Positions 32,348-38,589 of a stretch of DNA of 38,589 nt are shown in pieces; positions within the stretch are counted from its first letter, which is position 1, and every line of letters starts with the position of its first letter. The DNA lies in contig DIFU01000099.1 in assembly GCA_002419285.1 (NCBI GenBank), forward strand, positions 1 to 38,589, written 5' to 3'. Made by a program: the position numbers and the translations under genes. The notes beneath the pieces were generated by a model, which was not told the DNA's origin, did not search any database, and worked only from the letters and a program-made list of their open reading frames with translations. The DNA is from Prolixibacteraceae bacterium UBA5740 (lineage in GTDB: Bacteria; Bacteroidota; Bacteroidia; Bacteroidales; Prolixibacteraceae).

Positions 32348-32848
32348 TTAGAACTTAACGGTTATTCCGAATTTACCACCACCAAAAGCATTACCGCCAC
32401 CAAATTCAAGGTTTAATCCGACTTTGTTTGACAAGAAATATCTCGCGCCAACCTGACCGCCCAAACCCAAGCCAGAATTATGATTTCCGACATAACTGTC
32501 TGGAGAATTCCACACATAGAATCCCAGATTTAAACCGGCATATATATCCCAGTCACTTGGAATATTAAGAACTCTGTTAAAATGGTAATTGGCATTACCT
32601 GAAAATCCCATAATACTATGGTCGTAATAATAGTTTTTATAATGCTCGTTGTAATTTCTATAAGAGAATTCACCTCCAATAGTAATGTCCTGTGATACAT
32701 AGTGATCAATTCCGATATAAAACGGAACGCCCCATCCTGATAACCCAACTCCAAGATTAAACTGGTTACTTCTATCACGCGTGGAATTTTGGCCAAAAGC
32801 AAATCCCGTAACAAAAATAAAGGCAATAATTAAAAGTAAATTTTTCAT
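32348..32848 (-). CDS. Small outer-membrane beta-barrel protein
   Basis: A 166-residue protein with a standard signal peptide (MKNLLLIIAFIFVTGFAFG, then Q) and alternating beta-strand patterns: FNLGVGLSGWGVPFYIGID, ITIGGEFSYRNY, YAGLNLGFYVW, GLGLGGQVGARYFL and LNLEFGGGNAFGGGKFGI. It ends in Phe (TVKF), as outer-membrane barrels do. This suggests an eight-stranded barrel of the OMP_b-brl type. Function is unknown; such small barrels are frequent in Bacteroidota. It is apparently monocistronic, in an AT-rich stretch after the tRNA gene, and all remaining genes of the window share its strand. Confidence 0.82.
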   Translation of the reverse strand: MKNLLLIIAFIFVTGFAFGQNSTRDRSNQFNLGVGLSGWGVPFYIGIDHYVSQDITIGGEFSYRNYNEHYKNYYYDHSIMGFSGNANYHFNRVLNIPSDWDIYAGLNLGFYVWNSPDSYVGNHNSGLGLGGQVGARYFLSNKVGLNLEFGGGNAFGGGKFGITVKF

Positions 32849-33024
32849 AAATTCTGTTTTGAATATCTAAAAATTATTTGTTGATAATCTAATGTCCGAA
32901 AACGAAGAGGGATATTGAGTATTTGCATCATCTTCGGCTGTAAGAACTATTTTTTTTAGGTTTGACTGATGATACAGTTTCCATCAAGCCTTTCAATTTT
33001 TCCGACAAGTAAGGCACTTAAAAA

Positions 33025-33291
33025 TCAATTAAGTCTGCTGTTTTTACCCAGAATACGATCGATCAAAAAATTAGCGCCCCAATTCAATCCAATTTTTGTA
33101 AGGTCTATTTGTACTTCTCTGTCTTCAGCCAATTTGTGCCGCGATTGCTTCACCATTGAAACGGGACTAAGATTATATACAAATTCTTTTAACTCATATT
33201 TGAGTTCATCTTCTTGCCTGAGTTTTTCTTGTTTCAGGTGCATGATGCGAATGGCCACTCCGGTATAATTGGTTATTTCCGTATTCCCCAT
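33025..33291 (-). CDS. Unrecognised small charged protein, partner of the upstream membrane protein
   Basis: An 88-residue protein of no family I recognise, starting ATG at 33291. The N-terminal half is rich in Lys/Glu and likely helical (HLKQEKLRQEDELKYELKEF). The C-terminal end (IGLNWGANFLIDRILGKNSRLN) is amphipathic or weakly hydrophobic and could contact a membrane. It starts 11 bp after the stop of the two-helix membrane-protein gene, so the pair is one transcription unit. The arrangement resembles the YqjE-YqjK-type stress-related membrane pairs of other bacteria, but that comparison is by layout only. The 176 bp between it and the barrel gene hold nothing clear. Confidence 0.65.
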   Translation of the reverse strand: MGNTEITNYTGVAIRIMHLKQEKLRQEDELKYELKEFVYNLSPVSMVKQSRHKLAEDREVQIDLTKIGLNWGANFLIDRILGKNSRLN

Positions 33292-33302
33292 TTTTGAAAC
33301 TT

Positions 33303-33650
33303 TTAGGATGTTAAGATCTTACTGATGATTTTATCACGTATTGGCCCTTCTATCAGTTTTCTCCGAAGTAATCTCAGAATGAGACTACACATAAAATAGA
33401 AACCCGTAATAATTGTATAGCCTATATAGTATTCGCCAATAAGAGATGCAAAGTAAAAACCAACACAAATGCTCGAAAAGAAAATGAATAGCATGACGAC
33501 CTGTCCCACAAGGAAATTACTAATCAAATCATCCAGAATTACAGATGAACGTTCGATAGTCTGGAGTTTGATTAATTCGTAATTCGTTTGTATATAACCC
33601 TTTAGTTTCTCGGAAATTTCCTCTAATTTCTCAATGTTTTGCATCTGCAT
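33303..33650 (-). CDS. Two-helix membrane protein, holin-like/YqjE-like
   Basis: From the ATG at 33650 (MQMQNIEKLEEI) the protein has 115 residues; the ATG at 33644 is equally possible and an upstream extension is unlikely. It has an amphipathic N-terminal helix (about residues 1-40, with KLKGYIQTNYELIKLQTIER). Two membrane helices follow (VVMLFIFFSSICVGFYFASLI and YTIITGFYFMCSLILRLL), then a basic tail (RRKLIEGPIRDKIISKIL). This is the layout of the 'phage holin family' / YqjE superfamily of small membrane proteins, which in non-phage contexts are not lysis proteins. There are no phage genes nearby. A weak promoter may be TTTG (33720-33717), 21 bp, GCATTTTG (33695-33688) on the minus strand. 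Confidence 0.7.
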   Translation of the reverse strand: MQMQNIEKLEEISEKLKGYIQTNYELIKLQTIERSSVILDDLISNFLVGQVVMLFIFFSSICVGFYFASLIGEYYIGYTIITGFYFMCSLILRLLRRKLIEGPIRDKIISKILTS

Positions 33651-33856
33651 TGAATTACTTTTCAAATTCGTCAAAAAAATTGGGTCAAAATGCCAACACA
33701 CCATAAGGCATCGGCAAATAGATCAAACCATTGCTGTTAATCGATGACTTCCTTGCAGTCAAAGATGGATACATTCAACTTTCAGCGCATTACATTTTAA
33801 GTGAATAATCTTACATAATTCACATATTTTTAATCGGTTTATTGATTTTTAGATTC

Positions 33857-33888
33857 AAAAAAAAGGAGACCATATAGAGGCCTCCTTC
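33857..33888 (-). terminator. Terminator after the OmpA-family gene
   Basis: On the minus strand AAGGAGGCC (33887-33879) pairs with GGTCTCCTT (33871-33863, one G-U) and a run of T follows. It lies about 25 bp beyond the stop of the OmpA-family gene. Confidence 0.88.
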
Positions 33889-33912
33889 TTAAAAGTAGAT
33901 TTGTTTTTGAAC

Positions 33913-35973
33913 CTATTTTTCAGGAAGAATATCGATAATTACCGTACGATTATAAAAACGTTCTTCTGGAAATTTGTTGTCGAACGGAGCTAAATCTTTG
34001 TCTTCGCCAAAGCCGTATACTTCAAATTTGACATCAGTCCGGTTAGTCTTTGACAAAGTTTTTTGGATAATGCCTTTCACATCATTTGCACGCGCCAACG
34101 AAAGATTGAGGTTATTATCCTCACCTCCAATAATATCAGTATGGCCATGAATAATTACTGAACCGTTTTTAGGAATTTTCGGTGTAACCACTTCGGTGAG
34201 ATATTTATCATACATTGTTATGGCATCAGAGTTATTGATTTCGTAAATAACACTAAACCGCATCATTTCCTCTTCAACCGGTGGAGTCCAAAGCACAAGG
34301 TGAGCAGTAGTTTCTTTCTTGATAAGCTTGCCACTTTTTGTCTGACCAATCATGGTAACTTTGTAATCACCTTCGGTATTTGAGCCTAAAATGTTTTTAC
34401 CCGGAATACTGACCGAATTTCTGGTATGTGGTCCAAATTTCTGAACTTTTCCCTGTTTGTCGGCTAATTCTAAATTCCATGAAGTGAATGCAGTATCAGC
34501 ATTATCAGCATTAAAAGTCACATAGCTGTCAACTGGCGCTTCCTGAATATTTTTGATCAAAACGGGTTTTAGTGGTGATTCATTGCCACTCTGGAATTCC
34601 ATCAATAGTTCAGGAGAACCGCTTGTGATTGAAACCCTGCGGTCGCCTTCACGAAGGAGGGCCAATTCAAGTTGTCCGCCAGGCTGTTCCGATGGAATAA
34701 CTGGTTTTATTCGACCTTCTGTAGTAATTCTGGCAGAAGCAATTTCAAAAACATCAACCAGGTATTTTTTTGTCGATTCGGCCATCGCCTTTCCATCATT
34801 TACACCCTCCATCGACGATCCGGTGAGTGTTATTGTTGACAAAAGATTTTTCAACATACGGTCGCCCAAAATGTTAAGTACATTGTAATAAACAGTCAAC
34901 TGACGTTTTGAACGCCCATTCAAATCTTTGGGTGTGAAAACTTCCAATTGGTCTTCATTAAAATCTCTTACCTGATCTTTCTGAAGTAATACATAACGAC
35001 TCGGAATTTCAGTCGATCCTTCATTGAAAAATACATAATTGCGAAGCGGGAATGTTTCCCTTACATTGCGTTCTACCGGAACATTTTTAGGTGCGGTAAC
35101 AGAAAATTTAACTTCAGGTTCAACAACAGCTACTATTGGTACAAAAAGCTCTTTGGAAGCTTCTACTTTATTACCGCGTCCGAATTTAAGCGCAACACCT
35201 GCTCTAACAGTTGTAAGGTTCCACGATTCGATTGAACGCGGATCCTGTCCGAAATAAGGATGAAAGGCAACAAAAGGAGAAAGAACAGCCTGGTTCTGTC
35301 TATTTTCTGCTGAAAGCGAAATGTCATACCCGGCACCGATTTGCATTGAGATAATGGATTTGTTCATGTCGCTGAATTCACCATTTCTATCGGGCGTAAC
35401 AGGCTGATCCGGATAGTCAGGATTGATTCCCTGTTCATACAAAAATCGTTTGTCAACATTAAACGCAAAACGCGGGCCACCATAAATGTAGAAATTTGAT
35501 TTGAATGGCGCGATGCGTATACTTGGTTCCACTGTAATGTATGCCAAGTGATCAGTTTCCAGATCTGCCGGACAATTGCAGGGAGTTGTTACTTGCTCCC
35601 ATGCGGCCCGGCGGCTTTCATAACCAGCCTGAAGCATGAATCCGAAAATTGTTCCAGGACGATGAAACTCCATAACGGGAAAGGCAAAAAGCCCGATTCC
35701 CTGGCCATCATGAAAAGCTGCTGGAACCATATAATCGTTGGTGAGCTGCTGGGTGGTTCCCTGGTAGAAATTGAAATTTGCTCCACCAGCTGCACCAAAC
35801 CACCATGATGGTTTCGTAAACTTAGCCGACTGTGTTTCCTGAGCCTGAATAGGCGATTGAACCGTAGCCAACATCAACGAAACGACAATAACACTTTTTA
35901 CGATCATGCTTAAAGGAAGCCACTCGATACGCGATCCCAGTTTACAACTTGGTTTTGATATACTATTTTTCAT
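33913..35973 (-). CDS. OmpA-family outer-membrane protein
   Basis: A 686-residue envelope protein. A signal peptide is visible at residues 23-46 (MIVKSVIVVSLMLATVQSP, then IQAQ); the true start may be the second ATG (35907) rather than 35973. The N-terminal 50-290 stretch looks like an outer-membrane barrel (WWFGAAGGANFNFYQG, FYIYGGPRFAF, AGYDISLSAE, RAGVALKFGRG). About residues 300-560 contain Ig-like/beta-rich segments. The C-terminus is an OmpA peptidoglycan-binding domain: SVIIHGHTDIIGGEDNNLNL, LARANDVKGIIQ, YGFGEDKD and FYNRTVIIDIL, with the expected diaminopimelate-contacting Asp and Arg positions. It thus links outer membrane and cell wall. It starts 65 bp after the ice-binding-like lipoprotein gene, so the two are probably cotranscribed. 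Confidence 0.9.
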   Translation of the reverse strand: MKNSISKPSCKLGSRIEWLPLSMIVKSVIVVSLMLATVQSPIQAQETQSAKFTKPSWWFGAAGGANFNFYQGTTQQLTNDYMVPAAFHDGQGIGLFAFPVMEFHRPGTIFGFMLQAGYESRRAAWEQVTTPCNCPADLETDHLAYITVEPSIRIAPFKSNFYIYGGPRFAFNVDKRFLYEQGINPDYPDQPVTPDRNGEFSDMNKSIISMQIGAGYDISLSAENRQNQAVLSPFVAFHPYFGQDPRSIESWNLTTVRAGVALKFGRGNKVEASKELFVPIVAVVEPEVKFSVTAPKNVPVERNVRETFPLRNYVFFNEGSTEIPSRYVLLQKDQVRDFNEDQLEVFTPKDLNGRSKRQLTVYYNVLNILGDRMLKNLLSTITLTGSSMEGVNDGKAMAESTKKYLVDVFEIASARITTEGRIKPVIPSEQPGGQLELALLREGDRRVSITSGSPELLMEFQSGNESPLKPVLIKNIQEAPVDSYVTFNADNADTAFTSWNLELADKQGKVQKFGPHTRNSVSIPGKNILGSNTEGDYKVTMIGQTKSGKLIKKETTAHLVLWTPPVEEEMMRFSVIYEINNSDAITMYDKYLTEVVTPKIPKNGSVIIHGHTDIIGGEDNNLNLSLARANDVKGIIQKTLSKTNRTDVKFEVYGFGEDKDLAPFDNKFPEERFYNRTVIIDILPEK

Positions 35974-36038
35974 TTTTTTATTTTTATAAAATATATGGTC
36001 TTTCTTAAATTCCCCCTAAGGAGATAAACTCAATTTAA

Positions 36039-38225
36039 CTACGGTTCAACAACAGTACATGCGTTCAACGTAACAGCAGTCTGCGCCAATAACTTTCCGG
36101 TAACCTTTGATCCCGTATTGAGTGATATAAGGGTTTTACTCAGGATAGTTCCATAAAGAACTGTGTTCGTACCAAGTACGGCCTGTCCTGCTACTACCCA
36201 GATAATATTTTTGGCTTGCGCACCACCTATCAAATTAATTTTTGCACTTGAAAGTAAGGTAAGATCCTGTGCGATTTGGAAAACCCATGTATCATTTGCA
36301 CCACCCGATAACGTAACGCTGGCATCAGGGTTAATCAAAACTCCGGTACTCCATTTGTACAAACCAGGAGCTAATGTCAGGCCGCTAAGATTTCCGGCAC
36401 CCTGTTCCAAAACAGGTGCAGGAGTAACTAAATTATTGGCTGTTGTATAAGCATTTTCCATGTCCAAAACAGCTACCGTCAAATTACTTGGCGTTGGTGG
36501 AGCATAATCTGAAGCATATACTTTCCCGGTTACATGAGTTGCAATCGAAGTGTGCGACGACTGCCCATTGGTATCCATGATCAATCCAAATCCGGTTATT
36601 GCAGCGGCGGCGGCAGGACTTACGCCAATATCACCTTGAACTGAAGTAATTCCTGTAGATGAAATTCCTGATTTTGTCAATATTGAAAAATTACCGGATG
36701 AACCAAGATTGATGGCCGCGGGACTAACTGGGTTTTGAGCAATAAAGTTCGCGGTAATATTTTTATCCGAGTTCATGGTAACAGACAATGGATTCGATGA
36801 GCCATTTGCATCACCACTCCAGTTGTTAAAAATATATCCTGAATTAGCTGTTGCTGTTAGCTGAACGATATCTCCACTGTTGTAAGCTGTCTCGTCCGGA
36901 TTCTTGACCACATTACCATTAATGGCGTTTACATTTAATGAGTACGTGTTCGAAATGATGGCAGCAAAGTTCGCGATCACATTCTTATTTGCATCCATGG
37001 TAACCGAAACTGAATTTTGTGAACCTGTTGCGTCGCCACTCCATCCAGTGAATGTATATCCAGTTGCAGGTGTTGCAGTGAGAACAACAATTTCCCCACT
37101 ATTATAATTCGTCTTGCTTGGAGCTTTCAATACAGTTCCGTTGATAGCAGTAACATTTAAGGTATAGGTGGTTGCAATAACAGCGAAGTTTGCAGTTACA
37201 TTCTTATTCGCATTCATGGTAACCGAAACTGAACTTTGTGAACCTGTTGCGTCGCCGCTCCATCCAGTGAATGTATAACCAGCTGCAGGTGTTGCAGTGA
37301 GAACTACAATCTCGCCACTATTGTATGAGGTCTTGCCTGGAATTTTCGTAACTGTTCCGTTTTCGACGTTTACATTTAGAGTATAGGTGTTTGCTGCAAA
37401 ATTGGCAACTAAGTTTCTACTTTCACTCAACTGAAAAGCATAGCTGGCATCGGTAGATGCTACGGTAAGACCTTCTGTCCAATTAATAAATGTATATTCG
37501 GAATTTGGAGTTGCTGTTACAGTAACATTTGCACCAGCAGTATAGGTACCGGCTCCGGTTGTAATTCCCCCTTCAGCTGGATTCGATGACAGCCCAACCA
37601 CAAACTGGAGCGAGAAGTTTGCAACCAATGTTTTGTTTCCATCCATTGTAAACTGATAACTTGGATTTATTGAAACAGGAGTTCCATTAAGTGTCCAGTT
37701 GACAAATGAATAACCCATATTAGAAGTGGCGGTTACAGTAACAGAAGAACCTTTGGCAAATGTGCCTGTCATTGTGGTTGTTCCGCCAGCCGTTGGACTC
37801 GATTCCAAATTTACTTGTGCTATACTAGTAAACGACCATTTATAGTCTTGTTGTAAGGCCTGTCCGAATAAATCTTTGGCAAGCGTGGTAATTGTACCCG
37901 AATAAAGTACGTTAGGTAAAAGTGGACTTGCTGGGGTGAACGACGCAGTTAATCCATTGTATGTAACGGTTCCGGCGATCGTGGTTGTTCCTTGTTGAAT
38001 AATAAAAGATGCCTGATTGATGGTTGATGGTTCCATCTTTTCGTTGAAAGTTGCCGAAATTACCTGATTAAGCGGCACGTCAATGGCATTGTTTGTAGGG
38101 ATCGTGGATACCACAAGTGGGCAAAGGCCGACCTTTGCTTCATAATCGTCTGTTTTACAACTAGTAAAAGACACAACCGAAGCAACGGTAAGAATTGCTA
38201 AAAGTTTTAGTTTATTCATTTTCAT
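36039..38225 (-). CDS. Surface lipoprotein: Ig-like domain, five InlB-type repeats, ice-binding-like (DUF3494) domain
   Basis: A 728-residue protein, probably anchored at the cell surface. A signal peptide ends at Cys23 (VVSFTSC). Residues about 36-135 resemble a Big_5/SbsA Ig-like domain (STIPTNNAIDVPLNQVISAT, FNEKM). Five repeats of about 70 residues follow (about 138-205, 206-278, 279-351, 352-425, 426-495). Each has the GYTFTGWSGDA and NKNVTANF type of motif of divergent InlB B/Flg_new_2 repeats. The C-terminal 225 residues (from AINLGSSGNFSILTKSGIS, through VQGDIGVSP and GLTLAPGLYKW to NTGSKVTGKLLAQTAVTL) match the DUF3494 ice-binding-like fold, a right-handed beta-helix. True ice binding cannot be judged from sequence alone; some homologues may bind other surfaces. 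The OmpA-family gene lies 65 bp downstream. Confidence 0.88.
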   Translation of the reverse strand: MKMNKLKLLAILTVASVVSFTSCKTDDYEAKVGLCPLVVSTIPTNNAIDVPLNQVISATFNEKMEPSTINQASFIIQQGTTTIAGTVTYNGLTASFTPASPLLPNVLYSGTITTLAKDLFGQALQQDYKWSFTSIAQVNLESSPTAGGTTTMTGTFAKGSSVTVTATSNMGYSFVNWTLNGTPVSINPSYQFTMDGNKTLVANFSLQFVVGLSSNPAEGGITTGAGTYTAGANVTVTATPNSEYTFINWTEGLTVASTDASYAFQLSESRNLVANFAANTYTLNVNVENGTVTKIPGKTSYNSGEIVVLTATPAAGYTFTGWSGDATGSQSSVSVTMNANKNVTANFAVIATTYTLNVTAINGTVLKAPSKTNYNSGEIVVLTATPATGYTFTGWSGDATGSQNSVSVTMDANKNVIANFAAIISNTYSLNVNAINGNVVKNPDETAYNSGDIVQLTATANSGYIFNNWSGDANGSSNPLSVTMNSDKNITANFIAQNPVSPAAINLGSSGNFSILTKSGISSTGITSVQGDIGVSPAAAAAITGFGLIMDTNGQSSHTSIATHVTGKVYASDYAPPTPSNLTVAVLDMENAYTTANNLVTPAPVLEQGAGNLSGLTLAPGLYKWSTGVLINPDASVTLSGGANDTWVFQIAQDLTLLSSAKINLIGGAQAKNIIWVVAGQAVLGTNTVLYGTILSKTLISLNTGSKVTGKLLAQTAVTLNACTVVEP
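36954..37391 (-). repeat. Tandem 219-bp near-identical repeats within the lipoprotein gene
   Basis: Two adjacent units of exactly 219 bp (73 codons), at 37391-37173 and 37172-36954, encode residues 279-351 and 352-424. They are very similar at DNA level, for example GAACCTGTTGCGTCGCC at 37021 and again at 37240. A third, more diverged unit follows (about 36950-36741) and two older ones precede. The near-identity points to recent duplication or gene conversion. Confidence 0.85.
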
Positions 38226-38394
38226 TGTTATTGTTTTTTATTTAAAAAAATTGGATATCACTAATCATGCAAAGTAGCCGCCGATTATGACAGAAAGTCT
38301 TATATCGCATTGGCAAATTGTTACATCTATCACACATTTAGAATATTGCAGCCGAAATTAGAAAAGGAGGAATGCGTCAGGATCCAGGAATTGA

Positions 38395-38589
38395 TCATCC
38401 CCGGTAATTAGACAACAAAAGAACGGATGATAGGGCTAAAGAAAAGTCCATACCAGAATACCGGCATGGACTTTTTAATACTGAACTGATTGAATATTGT
38501 GCTTTAATGACTTCAAATGAAACTCTTCGGTTTAATGCACGACCTACGTCGGAATGGTTTGTAACAGCAAGTTGAGTTTCTCTAAGCGA
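38395..38589 (-). CDS. C-terminal end of an apparent OmpA-type protein (cut by right edge)
   Basis: Read from the right edge on the minus strand, 64 codons are open to a TGA at 38397-38395. The beginning contains NHSDVGRALNRRVSFEVIK, which closely resembles the end of OmpA-type peptidoglycan-binding domains (typically EGRALNRRVEF). Family members usually stop within a few residues of that point. Here the frame continues about 40 residues further (QYSISSVLKSPCRYSGMDF and on) and runs through a terminator-like hairpin. Either a stop codon was lost, or the tail is real. The 38226-38394 stretch between it and the ice-binding-like gene holds no other gene or clear promoter. Confidence 0.55.
   Translation of the reverse strand, partial: SLRETQLAVTNHSDVGRALNRRVSFEVIKAQYSISSVLKSPCRYSGMDFSLALSSVLLLSNYRG
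38442..38476. terminator. Terminator-like hairpin inside the tail of the right-edge gene
   Basis: AAAAGTCCATACC and GGCATGGACTTTTT pair (10 bp plus an imperfect extension) around a short loop. T-rich tails lie on both strands (T5 on plus, TTTTCTTT on minus). It most likely ends the minus-strand gene entering from the right edge. Confidence 0.7.

Noticed and set aside
33303..33650. Prophage lysis gene (holin)
   Set aside because: Only the two-helix layout resembles holins; no endolysin, tail, capsid or integrase gene is nearby, so a phage origin is not supported.
36741..37814. Repeats as a CRISPR array
   Set aside because: The repeats are long (219 bp), in frame, and encode protein repeats inside a continuous gene; there are no short repeats with unique spacers.

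Overview
The window looks like a chromosomal segment of a Bacteroidota bacterium, most likely Bacteroidales or a close relative. Evidence: several intergenic regions carry the Bacteroidota promoter (TTTG/TTG, about 18-19 bp, then TAnnTTTG). ProRS is the short archaeal/eukaryotic-type form. LptD, S6 and DnaA resemble Bacteroidota versions, and pyrB is followed by pyrI. Most ribosome binding sites are weak. No integrase, transposase, rRNA or CRISPR array was seen.

Left part (1-10.8 kb). A minus-strand pair (a cut-off exported protein and a Tyr/Trp-rich lipoprotein) diverges from plus-strand housekeeping genes: proS, an unrecognised conserved-looking gene, pepT and tilS (4-bp overlap). An alpha/beta hydrolase converges on tilS, overlapping it by 15 bp. 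Then comes a plus-strand trio: an exported Nif3-like protein, a GntP permease and a HAD phosphatase/phosphomutase.

Uronate block (10.8-18.5 kb, minus strand). Reading from 18.5 down to 10.8 kb: uxaE (tagaturonate epimerase), uxaC (uronate isomerase), kdgK, eda, and a TRAP transporter (lipoprotein binding protein, small and large membrane subunits). It covers import, entry of galacturonate/glucuronate, and the last two steps to pyruvate and glyceraldehyde-3-phosphate. Fructuronate reductase and mannonate dehydratase, which join the two halves, are not in the window. uxaC has a consensus-quality promoter of its own.

Core block (18.8-30.1 kb). rpsF-rpsR-rplI follow a textbook promoter and end at a clear terminator. 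Next come ridA and lptD (minus), a SPOR-domain amidase and an MCE (MlaD-like) protein (plus), then dnaA, an IMPACT/YigZ protein and pyrBI. Upstream of pyrBI is a short open frame with a U-rich stretch that runs through a strong terminator hairpin. This is the layout of the UTP-sensing pyrBI attenuator of enteric bacteria, and it is the most interesting regulatory candidate here.

Right part (30.2-38.6 kb). A FucP-type sugar transporter (minus) and a tRNA-Leu(CAG) with promoter and terminator (plus) lead into a more AT-rich-looking, entirely minus-strand set of envelope genes: a small outer-membrane barrel, a two-gene membrane-protein unit, a 686-residue OmpA-family protein, and a 728-residue lipoprotein. 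That lipoprotein has an Ig-like domain, five InlB-B-type repeats and a C-terminal ice-binding-like (DUF3494) domain. The end of another apparent OmpA-type gene enters from the right edge. The OmpA protein and the ice-binding-like lipoprotein look like a surface adhesion pair.
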